DNA of 64,000 nt from Serinus canaria (Eukaryota; Chordata; Aves; Passeriformes; Fringillidae). The notes below the pieces were generated by a model, which searched no databases, was not told the DNA's origin, and was given only the letters and a program-made list of their open reading frames with translations. The stretch covers positions 56,357,180 through 56,421,179 of the forward strand of contig NC_066314.1 of the NCBI RefSeq assembly GCF_022539315.1, in the 5' to 3' direction. This document shows, in pieces, positions 53,225 through 63,712 of the stretch (positions are counted from its first letter, which is position 1; each line of letters opens with the position of its first letter). The translations under genes and the position numbers were made by a program.

Positions 53225-53740
53225 AACTTCCCGAAAAGTTACGTCAGGTCCAGCACAGAAACAAGGCACAGAAGGTCGGCAGCGCTGAAAGGGAGGCAGC
53301 AGGGGGACAGGGACATGCAGGGGGAGCAGGGGGCTGGGACACGGCACGGCGACAGGGACACGAAGCGGGAACAGAGGCTGGCGGGATGTGGCGGCTCAGC
53401 CCCCCCGCTGTCCCCTTGCCCCGGGCACACGCGGCGCTCCCGTCCCCGGGCCCGGGCCGGCTCCGACCCCGCTGCCGGAGCCCCGGGCCTTGGCGGCGGC
53501 AGAGCAGCCACCGGGGCAGGGCACGGCGGGGCTCATCCCGCCGGGACACCAAGTTGCCGCAGTCGGCTCCGAGCGCTCTCGGAGCGCGTCCCGCGAACTT
53601 CCCTTACCTGCGACAGAACCGCGCAGAGCCCTCCGGGCCGCCCGCGCCTCCGCCGGCTCCGGGCAGCCCCAGCCGCCGTCCCGCCCGCGCCGCTCCGCTC
53701 GGGGCCCGCCCCGCTCCGGGACCGGTCCCGGGGGAGTCAT
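53225..53740. promoter_or_regulatory. CpG island, probable promoter of a minus-strand transcript
   Basis: Dense CpG and GC boxes. On the minus strand it contains a consensus donor, CTGTCGCAG|GTAAGGG (border at 53608/53607). This fits a first, non-coding exon running from about 53.74 kb to 53608. The downstream exons were not identified. A divergent plus-strand start cannot be excluded. Confidence 0.5.
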
Positions 53741-54437
53741 TATCTTGGAAATGTTTGCTCTTCTGACCAACTATTGTAGTTGGGCTGTCAAAGCTGTCCT
53801 GGCTTTCCCCTACCTGAAGTATCCTGATTGTTAAATACCCAACAGAGCAAACTGTTTTGGCCTTGAGCTTCAGTGTGACACCCTGTTCAGTCCTGGGACA
53901 AAGCACTGCACAAACAATTTCTAGCTGTCGAATCCATACCTGAACCTTTCTCCTCGTGTTTAAATTCCCCTCCAATCCCTTCCTAAAAAGGACAGGAGAG
54001 ATTCAGTGCCCAAAGGATTCATAATCCAGAGCAGCTGAAGTACAAGATGCTCCCAAACTGTACCCCCAAAACAGTCAAACTTCTGAGCTCGGCTGTCCCA
54101 TCCCTGGCTCTTCCCACAGTGTTTGAAAACACAAGGAAAAGCCCTGCACACTGAACCTGCTGCTGAACTGATGGAAGAGATGCTGTCTTGTCTTGGCTCT
54201 GCTGCAGTTTCTGGTCTAAAGTTTCTCTGTCCTGAAGTTTCTAGTTTCAGGCCCCCAAAAAGCAGAAGGTCGTTTAAGAAGTGACCAATCTGCCCCAGTT
54301 TTGGGTGCCCAGCTTCAGATGACCAGTCTTGTGTACTTGATCTGGAATGTTGTGTAATTAACTCTAAAAATCAAGAAAAAGCAAACTCCAGCTCCTTTTC
54401 CAGTGGACAAGGAAGCTTTCCATAAAATTTAACATAC

Positions 54438-54510
54438 CTATGAAGGTGAACATGTAATTAGCTGCAGAGATCTCTCCCAGCATGAACCTCAGAGATGTGT
54501 CAGTGGGGAT
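54438..54510 (-). CDS. Candidate exon (IPTDTSLRFMLGEISAANYM), gene unknown
   Basis: The minus-strand acceptor tgtgatttccag is followed by 24 open codons plus one base, then gtatgt. Only this frame is open. The peptide (ending FTFI) reads like conserved coding sequence. Its phase-0 start joins cleanly to the phase-0 end of the 56246 exon. I could not name the family. Confidence 0.4.
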
Positions 54511-55210
54511 CTGGAAATCACAAAGGACAGTGTTACAAATGCTGCATATTTTATATAAAATGTGAGCAAGAGAAAACCTCCTGACATGAGCAGGAATCAC
54601 ATCAGGTTCAGCTGGAGAAATCCATTCCATGGCAATAGCACAACTGCTTGAAAAGATTGGGTGTTCCAGACCATTGTCTTCCCATTATTTTTAATCACTG
54701 CTGTCATTAAAAGCAGGACAGGAAAGGTTACACTTCGAGAAACTGGTTTTGTTTTTACTTTAGAGACAATCTAGGAGCAGGCAGTAAATTACTGTAATAA
54801 ACCACAAGCAAGGCAGCCCTGAAAACTGTTGTGATTTAAAAGGTTCTAAAGCTGGGGGTTCATAAAGGAGCACTGTCATAAAGACCTAAGAGGTCATGAG
54901 TAACAGAGAGACAGAAGATAAGAAACAACTCTTTGCTGGCTCCTCCAGCTCCACAAGCAGCAATCCACAAATCAAACAGAAATTTGCAAATTGAACTAGC
55001 AGGAGCCCAAAAGAGGACTGGCAGCTCTTCCTGCAACAATTTTCTTAGGAGTCAGCCTGTGTCCATAGCTGCCCCCAGCAAAAGGGGCATCCTGAACACC
55101 AGAGGGGCTGGAACACAAATTCCATGGAGAATGAGGTGTGGGCAGCCCAGAGCTTTCAGAGTGAATCTTTAGAAGCTGATTGGAGCTTGCTGAAACAACA
55201 CAGAGCTCAC

Positions 55211-55279
55211 CTGGCTTTTTGTTTGATAAGGGATTCATCATCTCTTCAATGATACTGAAAACAGTATCTGGTACTGGAA
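55211..55279 (-). CDS. Candidate exon (PVPDTVFSIIEEMMNPLSNK), gene unknown
   Basis: Acceptor acaaatgcag, then a 69-nt open segment, then gtgagc, all on the minus strand. It starts and ends in phase 1, so it does not join directly to the exon candidates on either side. It needs other partners, or it is alternative or spurious. Confidence 0.3.
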
Positions 55280-55349
55280 CTGCATTTGTAGATTAAAAAA
55301 AAAAAGTATTCTTAAAATCCTTGAAGACCTGGCAAATTAAATATATTTG

Positions 55350-55660
55350 AAGCCCAAGGGAAGAGGAGGAGCAGACACCGATCTTTTCTCTCTGGTGACC
55401 AGTGGCAAGACCCAAGGAAATGGAGCTGGGCGAGGGCAGGGTCAGGGTGGAGATCAGGAAAATGTTCTTCCCCCAGAGGGTGTTAAGCACTGAACAGGCT
55501 CCCTAGGGAATGGTCACAGCCTCAAGGCTGCCAGAGCACCAAGAGTGGTTGATACTGTCAGGCAGGTGGGATTGTTGGGTCTCTGTGCAGGGCCGTGGGT
55601 TGGACTCTCTGATCCTGATGGGCCCCTCCCAACTCACGAGATTCCATGATTGTATAATTA
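55350..55660 (+). mobile_element. CR1 LINE 3' end, sense
   Basis: Blocks include 'ggaaaatgttcttcccccag', 'gttggactctctgatcctga' and 'gggcccctcccaactcacga'. It ends with the degenerate terminal 'gattccatgattgta'. Confidence 0.88.
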
Positions 55661-56245
55661 AGAAATCAATTTGCTTATCCTGCTGTGACAAGGTGAAGTC
55701 TAAGGATGGAACCACTCCTCTCAAAGAATTTATATCCAAACATCTGAAAGTATTTTGCTAAATATTAAAGGCCCAGTGGTATTGCCTTCCCCATCTGTTA
55801 GGTTTATGAAAGCAGCAATGTTTGAAGTCAGATTTTTTTGTTTAAAAGCATTGCACATTCCCTGAGCTGCTGTAGAGTTCAGAGTCCTGCTGCTGACCTC
55901 GCAGCACTTTCCAGGAACACCCTGATAAACTCACTGTTACACATTAACAGTGTTACCCAAGAGCCCATTAATTATGTGCCTTTCTCTCTGCTGTGGCATG
56001 GCTCCCTGAGTGGTGAAGGACACGTTACAGATGTTGGGTCAGGTACACTTGGAATCTGCAAATTCCAGGAAAGAAAAGTTACCACCCAGACAGGGCTAGC
56101 ACTGCGGCAGCAACAGCCAAGGTAGAGCTTTCCCACAAAACTTTTTACCATTTCCAAAGATTGTGTGATTTTTTTCTGGGGGTTTTGACATGAAAACAAA
56201 TGAATAATAAAAAGTTATGTGCAGTGCCCACATACCTGAACTTAC

Positions 56246-56319
56246 CTTTAACAGATCAGGCAGGCTGAGGTACTGTATTCTCTTTTCTGTCCCACTTTGG
56301 ATCACAAACAGAAACCCTG
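56246..56319 (-). CDS. Candidate exon (GFLFVIQSGTEKRIQYLSLP), gene unknown
   Basis: The minus-strand frame is open and ends DLLK|gtaagt, with a second donor (cag|gtatgt) 10 nt further on. The acceptor is either gactgctcacag (start 56319) or the next cag (start 56316). The downstream phase is 0, matching the 54438-54510 exon. No family is recognised. Its position beyond the inferred BMAL2 3' end means it would belong to a separate gene. Confidence 0.4.
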
Positions 56320-56567
56320 CTGTGAGCAGTCACTAAAATGACTTTAGCCTTTTATGCTTGTGAATAAACCAAATTTTCCAGTATTCTAAAAAGTGTAAGA
56401 TCCACAGCAAATTCCAGAACTACAAAGCACCACAGGAAAGAAACCTGGCATCAGTCTCTGCTGTGGACCCCTGCAACAGCACTGTACCTGCCCATACCCT
56501 ACAAGGGAATCCCAAAAGCACAGAAATGATCCTCCCTGCCCCCAGAACACTAAGTGACAAATGTTCA

Positions 56568-56960
56568 GAGGTACTCAACTATTTAGGTCGAAAAAGACCT
56601 TGCAGATCAAGTCCAGCTATCACCCAGGACCACCAAATCCCCCACGACCCCCTGTCCATCAGTGCCACACCTGCATACCTTTAATCACCTCCAGGAATGA
56701 TGATTTCTCCACTGCCCTGGGCAGCCTCTGCCAATGCTCTATAACCCCTTTTTTGCCCCAGTGTCCAATCTGAACCTTCCCTGGCACAACTTGGGGCCAG
56801 TTCCTCTCATCCTGTCCCTCGGGAGCAGAGCCTGACCCCCACCTACCTCCAGTCAGGGAGCTGTAGAGTGCTGAGGTCTCCCCTGACCTTCCTTTTCTCA
56901 AGGTTGAGCATTCCCAGCTCCCTCAGCTGCTCCTCACAGGCCTTGTGCTTGCACCAGGAA
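56568..56960 (-). mobile_element. CR1 LINE 3' region, antisense, longer copy
   Basis: Typical reverse-orientation blocks are 'cattgatttctccactgccc'-like (56698-56715), 'gccagttcctctcatcctgt', 'cctcagctgctcctcacagg' and 'ccttgtgctt'. At about 390 bp it retains more of the 3' part than the other copies here. Confidence 0.88.
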
Positions 56961-57229
56961 ATGGAAAAGTTCAGGGTTAATGTGTGGACACCTTCAGAGT
57001 TCATCCCTGGAGGGCACAAGGGTGTTCTGAAGTTCTGTTTGAATCCCCAAAAATGCACATTATCTTGGATAACAGGCTCTCCCTGCCTGGAGAGCATCAC
57101 ACTGAGCTACCAAAATCCACAGGAGTTCCACATCCCTGTTTATGTTTTGAGGAAGAAGCCTGGGATCTGAAAGAACAAGTACTTTGTATTTCAATTCAGT
57201 ATTAGACAGAAGTGCCAGCAGACTAACAG

Positions 57230-59620
57230 CAGGGCATCAAAACAGCATTTATTGACCTGGTTTAACCACATCCTACCATTACCTGCACCATGCCAGGAAC
57301 AAACTGTCAGTATCTTACTAGAAATGTGTTGTTATATAAACAAAGATAAGCACATACTATCTCAATTGTATTCAAAAATATCTATTAATTTCACCAGAAA
57401 TATTTACAAGTGACACTTTTTCTTGAAAAGGCTGCTTTAAGCCAGAAAAAAAAATTACAAATAGTAAAGGGAAAATCTAATAAATTAATTGAAAAATCAC
57501 AATATTTGTCATTGACTGCAAAAGAATCAAAGTTACACTTTTGGTTTTATTTTTTAGGGATAGCCAAGAATCCAAAAACAGTGTTTTGAGTCTAGACACT
57601 TATATAAATCTTGTGAAAGAATTAATTTGCTCCTGCAGTAACAACAGCTGCCACGTTTCCAAATTAATCCAGTTTAAAAAACTGTTCTAATAAAGTCTGT
57701 ATAATTTTAAGTTATTTATGTAGTCATTTATCTATGAGCTACAGTATTTGCTGGTTTATTTAGAATTTACTTCTAGAATAGAAAAGAGAAAATGCATTTT
57801 ACAATGGCTGAATCTCAAGTTTCATTTATACAAATAGATTTCTATCAGTTCTTAGAAAGTGCCTGTTTATTTCTTCCACTTTGCTCCATGATATAGCCCA
57901 AAATTCAGAAAAAGCAGAAAAGTTCATTCTAATAAAGCAAGAGAAATGATGATTTTGGCCCCATGTATGTAAAAAAGAAATCTGAATGCAGGAAATGGCA
58001 TCCAAATTAAATACAAAAAAATTTCTATAGAGTTAAAAAAAAGGAAAAAAAATCAATCCAAGAAGCCATTCTAGCAAATTACCATCACCAAAAACACACT
58101 GTTTGCCAAAGGAGTCATATTATCATAATGTACTCTGTCAAGCAGAAGAAGCCACTTCAGGTCCAGATTGTGTCCTCATCAGGACAGGGTGGCTCCCCAG
58201 TAGCACAAGGATGACATCTAGTGACAGCCACATCGATCTGTTCCCAACTCCCATTCCTAAAAACACCAGCCCAGGCTGCCATCTTCACCTGGAGTAAGAG
58301 AGAGGTTAGGGTTGTCCCTACATTTATATGCCTGTATTAAAAAGATGTATCATATCTTCAAATGCTTTCCTTTCATTACCTGAATTAAAAAAATAAACCA
58401 AAACCCAAATATGAAGAAAACATGAAAAAAACCTGTAATTTTATGATATATAATCTATGCAAAAATTTGTTTAAACCTTCAATACCAGAGATAAAAAGAT
58501 CCTCTTGCTATATTAGTGCTATGTTGTTCTAATGCAACCTCTAAAGTGCCATGTTCTTGAGTCATTTGCTGTAACTGGGATACAATCCTTGCAAAAGCTG
58601 TTCCCAAAAGATCATCCTGCATAGCATTTACTTACAAAGCTATAGTACAGAGAGAGTTTAAAAAGTCACACACTCAAGCCATAGAAAATTCTCTCAATCT
58701 CTCTAAAACATAAAAGATGCTACAGACTTTTAACATTTTTTTCACCAACAGACAGTGCAAGCCTCACTCTGGAACCAAGATTATCCATTCACACTTCTCT
58801 AGTTAGTAAAAAACCTAGGACAAGACCAAAGTGCTTTATTACCCATAGAGCATTATTTTTCTCTGGTTCTATGCACTGCCTCTCTAATAATACATTACAA
58901 ATAATACAAAACAGTAATTAAGAGTTTGTTGCTCTTTTCTTATACCCTTGTCATGTTTGTGTACTGGGAAAATGAGTGTTTTTCTCAAAACATTCTCTTC
59001 TGTTTATTAGGGTGATCCAACCCCAATCCTTGCTCCCAGAAATGTAGGCTTCATTTTCACCTTTGACTGCAAAAATTGCACTGCCAAGAAGTGCAAGGAA
59101 TCACAAACTGCATCATTTGAGAATTACAATACCTTATTTTACAACTGTAGTGTGTGCAAATTGTTATTTCAATTAAATTTAATAGTTACAAATATTCTCA
59201 AACCATCTAAGTACAGTAGGTTCTACAGAAAGTAACACGGATAACTAATATTCTGCAACTTGAAACAAAAACAATAAATAAAAGTTTGAAATCTTAAAAC
59301 TAAGAAAAAGTAATCCTGTACATTGTACAGTACCTTTTGGTTAAAGCTTCTTAGCAAAAATATACTAAAGTGTTCTAAGCATTCCAGTTACAGATGGTTC
59401 AATATTAAAATTTCAAGGTTTCCACATCATGGAAAAATATTGCATTTGTCCATAGGTGCAGCAGAAGATGTCTCCCTCTGAACAAGGCTCCAGTCTTGAA
59501 AAATCCAAAGACAGCAAGTCTGAATTCAAAGGAGCCATTAGAAAACTCCAATACAGTACTGAGGATGTAGAGTAGTTGTGCATGAGGGGTTTTTAACATT
59601 CCTTGCTCCCAGAAGCAGCT
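57230..59620 (-). other. BMAL2: BMAL2 3' untranslated region
   Basis: This AT-rich 2.4-kb stretch has no coding potential and directly follows the BMAL2 stop codon on the minus strand. It contains AU-rich stretches and one match to the Pumilio site TGTAAATA (minus strand, 57411-57418). The far end is inferred from the poly(A) signal at 57248. Confidence 0.7.
57248..57253 (-). terminator. BMAL2: Poly(A) signal of BMAL2
   Basis: Minus-strand AATAAA is followed by a T/G-rich downstream element (tgctgttttgatgccctgct). It marks the change from AT-rich 3' UTR to unique and CR1 sequence. Confidence 0.55.
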
Positions 59621-59757
59621 CTAGAGAGCCCACTGGATATCACTGAGGTCAGCTGGGTCTCCCAGGCCCCCGTCAGCCTCCAGGTAATTCATCAAAGCTG
59701 TCATGGCAGTGTCATCGTTCTCACAGATGGCATCGAAGTCCAGCTGGGAATTGCCAC
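59621..59757 (-). CDS. BMAL2: BMAL2 last coding exon (transactivation tail)
   Basis: Acceptor is tcattgtgtag; the exon completes a split Ser codon. It encodes GNSQLDFDAICENDDTAMTA and then LMNYLEADGGLGD, ending in TAG at 59621-59623. The tail helix (ALMNYLEADGGLG) is the part that in BMAL1 contacts CBP and CRY. Confidence 0.95.
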
Positions 59758-62700
59758 CTACACAATGATTAAAACAGGGAGCTTGAAGCAGGCATGAGCA
59801 CTGTGAAGCACTGAGAACATGGTATCTTGCAAAACAGAATTGGTTTGAAGCAGAACTTGCCTTTGAAGTCAAAGCAAATATTTCTATGTTAAAAAACCCC
59901 TAACTTGACTCCCTTTTAGTTTAACACCGTTCCTCCTTGTTCTGTGTTGTTGGGATTGTTTTTAATTCTTTTTTCCCAAACCCTTATTAAAAAATTAACC
60001 TTTCCTCCTTCATGTTTCTTTTTCAGTGTTTTTCTTTTTTGGTTGGTTGGTTTGGGGTTGTCAGGGTTTAGGTTTTTAAATTTTTCTGAAAAGGCTCATA
60101 GTTCAACCAGAAGAAAGCTGTAGGTTTATAAATAAACAAATAAATCCCTGGCAAGTGAGGGAGAAGAGGAAGACGGAAAAGTTTCTGAGAGCTGAGATAC
60201 AGGATCAACATAAACATGGCTTTTACAGCATTTTGCCTTTTATGTCAAACATAATGCAGTGGCATTTTCCTCTTACAGGGCCAGGGAATCCTGTATCCAA
60301 ACAAATTTAACAAGGGAAAGATAAAAAAATTCTTTCTGAACCATTTGGAGCAGTCCTTTGTATCAACTACTCCCAGGCTGCAGCTTAGAAAGAGGTAAAG
60401 GGCTAAAGGACAATAATTCATGAATTCCAAGAAGTTCCCTGACATTGCACTATCTCTCTCCCTGACAGAGATAGGGACGGAAGTACTTTTCCCTCCCTAT
60501 CTCTGTCCTGGAGAGAGAACAGTAAGGTGCCTCATGAAAAGTGTAAGATTGCAATGGTAAACTTCAGTTACAGATGTTGGTTTTTGTCATGAGACTGCCT
60601 CACTCACCAAATTTTGCTGTTTGCCTTGCAGCAATAACACATCTGTTTTCAGAGTGCTCTCATCTTCAGCCAGCCACATCTCTTTACAATTTATACATGG
60701 TTGTAAAATGGTGCACTCAGAAATGACACCAGTGATCAAAAATGTCAGCCCCTGCAATCCCCAGAATACCCCCCAGAGAAATAAATCTTACTGAGGAGAG
60801 GTTCATTACTGGGAAATGGAATAGCACCCTGGGTTTGTTCTGAATTCTCCAGAGCTTCTGTTTCTGAAGGACATAACTGAATCAGCTCTTTATTTGGCAC
60901 CTGAAAGAACACAATTGGTAGAAAGGACAGAATTAGATCCTAAATTTAGTCACAAATATTACATTACAGAAACATCATAGATTCCTGAAAAATTATTAAG
61001 AACTGAATAGAGAAAGTGAAAAATATACCTCATCAGGCAGATATTTTGCATTTAGAAACAAATATTTTATAAGTTCATACAACACTGGACCTGGTTTAAA
61101 TAAAAGTTGTGGCTTACACAGCTGTCAAAGGTACTTCACAGTGATGCCACTGCTTGAGGGTCTAACTCAGTGTTCAGTAAATAAATCCAGCACCAAATGT
61201 ACTGGTTTGCACTTTCCACATCCACTACCATAAACTACAAATTCCCAGTGACTTGATGTTTGTCACTGTCAAAACATTCCAGTTAAGAGATTAAAAAAGC
61301 CCTCATACCTCCTAGGTTCAATATGCATTAAACTATATTCATCATAGCAATAGAGATGGAAGTCATGCTAACCCAAAAAAAAGATATTTTTTTCCTGATA
61401 GTTGTTTTATTTAACACATAAATGTAATTTAGCAGGAGAGATTCCAAGGATTGCCTGACTTGTGTATATTCTACCAGGAAACTAATAAAGGTGAAATGCT
61501 TTCCAAAAGTTAGGAACAAATTTCAGGAACAAATGGGATACCAAAGCCCAGAATCAAGAAAAATCTTCAATGAATATGACAAAATTAATCCTTATGATGA
61601 GACATTACAGAATTTTGAGAGTTCAGCATAAGTAAGTCAAACAACTCTTCAGGAGAAAGATCTGTGGTAACACAGGGGAGAACAGATAATAAAAAAAGGG
61701 AGAAGTCAAAGCAGCTCCTAGACCAGAATAGTGGGTTTTTTTCATAAGAAATGAGAATTGCAGTGGAAAGATAAACTGTTTTTAACAGGAAAGAAATTTG
61801 CATTCAAAGAGCTGTTGGAGAAGTTTGTTCATGCCCTGTCCAGTACAAAACATACAACATATTTAGGTAAGAAGAGATGTTAATTATTCCATAGCTATGG
61901 GCAACAACTATGTTGTTTATATAACTATGTTAGTTATAGTTTGTGGTGTTACAAGCACTAGTAGATTTACAAGCACCACTAGATCAGCATAACTACCCAT
62001 TTTTAGAAGAGTAATCAAATACCTTCAAAGTCACAATTTTCAAAACATTTCAAAACAGCAGAGTTGTTTTTTTTTTTAAAGTCTCTTCAAAACCATTAAG
62101 AATAAAAGTACACATTCACAAAAACAAATCAGGGCAATCTGGCTAAAACACAGGTGTGAGCTGACATTAACCTTTCCATTTTGGATTTTTACAGGCAGGG
62201 GTGTACTCACATCACTGCAGTTTATAGTTAAAGCTGGAGAAGGTGACTTTCTGAGGAGATGTGATGGACTTAACTCTCCAGAGGGTGAAGAATGCAACCT
62301 AAAATGGCATGTGTTTAGTTGATTTACCAGGTCATATTAATCAAACACTGAAAAACAGACTGTGTGGTGCAGAACCCATCAGGCCTCCCCAGTGACAAAG
62401 CATGAGTATGATAATGTGCAACAATAATGTCTAAAATTCTGAAGATTCTAAATTATCCTGCTCCATGTTTTGGTAGCAGAAAACAGAGGAGAGATCAGAA
62501 AAGGCCATGGGTCACAATTCTATTCCTTGAGCACAGTTTTCTTCCTCTTTTGAATCACCAGCACAGTCATGTGCTCTGCCAGGCATGAGACTGACATAAT
62601 TATAATGGTATCTCATAATGCTATTGCTCAACCTAAAAAGTGTTATACATATAATATAATAAAAGTTAAACTGGAGCAATCCTCACATAATCACATATTT

Positions 62701-63712
62701 CTCATGCCTATCTTTACTTAAAAGCCTATTGATGGTGTTATGCATTTATTACCTTTGTAATTCTAATATTTCATTTGCAATTTCAGTTCCTATACTTCCA
62801 GCACCAAGAACTGTTCCAGAGGACATTCCAGGTACACTTACTAAAGACTGTTTTACAGCATCTGTAGATTAAAAAAAACAAAAAAAACCCAAACAAAACC
62901 TTAAACCCAGAGCACTTTCATTGCAGAGCAAGGATTCATTTTAAAGTAGCTTTTGTTCCAGATATACGTATACAAGTATATATTTTCATATATGTATTCA
63001 GAAATTATATTCCTTTAAATAGTGATTCATGGCAGAGGGTGTTGCAATATAAAGTGAATAATCTGTTTGTGAAAATTGTTGTTCTCCAGTAGTGAAATAT
63101 ATTTAATCATTGCCACCTCCAGTGTCTCTCACAGACATTGCAAAGAACATGAGCTTAAAAAAAACCCTTGGATTTCTCATCAACTGAAATCAGTTATTGA
63201 AAGAACATTTTGAAAGCAAATATAAAGCCTTGACAGCAAGATGATAGAGCAGCACAGAAAGCAGAAGCTTTGCATAGCAGAAAAATAATAACAAAATATG
63301 TTTTGTATCAGTATTCCCCTGTATTTTATAGATAAACTCAGCACAGTTACATCTGTTCCAAAAACTGGGCAAAATATGAAGGGTCTGTGACAGCACAATA
63401 TCCTACTAACCAAATCCCCAGCTCTAACAGAAGCTGCTAGAAATTAAAAGTAGGCTATATGCACTCCTTTTTAGAATTCTGTGAATTATATAAATTAGGA
63501 CTCTCTAAGTAATTAGCACTGAAAAAGAAGTAGCTTTAAAAAAGAAAATTAGTCCTTCTTTACATGCAACCTAGAATAAAAAAAACCTGTACTGGATAAA
63601 TTTAAACTGACTGATCAGGAGATGCAGTTGTGATCACTGTAAGACGTGACACTTGCCTTCTGCAGGTTGGGAACTGTAGAGGACCTCTTCTTCAGCTGAT
63701 TCCTTATGACCT
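59621..63712 (-). CDS. BMAL2: BMAL2 (ARNTL2), 3' part, five coding exons
   Basis: BMAL2 is the bHLH-PAS partner of CLOCK/NPAS2 and drives E-box transcription in the circadian clock. Only the region C-terminal to the PAS domains is in the window. Five exons join in phase to 164 residues plus stop. They contain VPGMSSGTVLGAGSIGTEIA followed by NEILELQR, the BMAL segment matching GAGKIGRMIAEEIMEIHR of BMAL1. They end with the transactivation tail: FDAICENDDTAMTALMNYLE, ADGGLGDPADLSDIQWAL, stop. The tail resembles the BMAL1 C-terminus ([21 protein letters not shown]-like), but the wording fits BMAL2 better. The neighbourhood (PPFIBP1, REP15) also points to ARNTL2 rather than ARNTL. bHLH and PAS exons lie to the right of the window. 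The first intron here is GC-AG. Confidence 0.94.
60792..60900 (-). CDS. BMAL2: BMAL2 exon (VPNKELIQLCPSETEALENS)
   Basis: The 109 nt start in phase 0 and end with one base of a Ser codon. Acceptor is gttctttcag, donor gtaaga. It ends IPFPSNEPLL, similar to the HEPLL of mammalian BMAL2 as I recall it. Confidence 0.9.
62211..62298 (-). CDS. BMAL2: BMAL2 exon (LHSSPSGELSPSHLLRKSPS)
   Basis: The 88 nt begin with one base completing Arg and end in phase 0. Acceptor is tgccattttag, donor gtgagt. It is a serine-rich linker. Confidence 0.9.
62753..62861 (-). CDS. BMAL2: BMAL2 exon (GTVLGAGSIGTEIANEILEL)
   Basis: The 109 nt begin with two bases of a split Asp and end with two bases of a split Arg. 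Acceptor is taatctacag, donor gtaata. This is the most diagnostic BMAL2 segment in the window. Confidence 0.94.
63657..63712 (-). CDS. BMAL2: BMAL2 exon (GHKESAEEEVLYSSQPAE), GC donor
   Basis: The 56 nt begin with the last base of a preceding codon (acceptor aaatctcag) and end with one base of the split Asp. The downstream intron begins GCAAGT, not GT. Only this border keeps the frame into the 62753-62861 exon. The LGH-E motif at the start fits BMAL2 after the PAS-B/post-PAS region. Confidence 0.88.

Noticed and set aside
49360..53700. MRPS35 or SMCO2 exons between REP15 and BMAL2
   Set aside because: I looked for recognisable segments of both proteins on both strands and found none; the exon-like pieces there do not match either as I recall them.
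53600..53975. Minus-strand ORF with a C2-like string (GYLTIRILQ)
   Set aside because: The string resembles the start of C2 domains, but there is no continuation, and the ORF runs into CpG-island low-complexity sequence.
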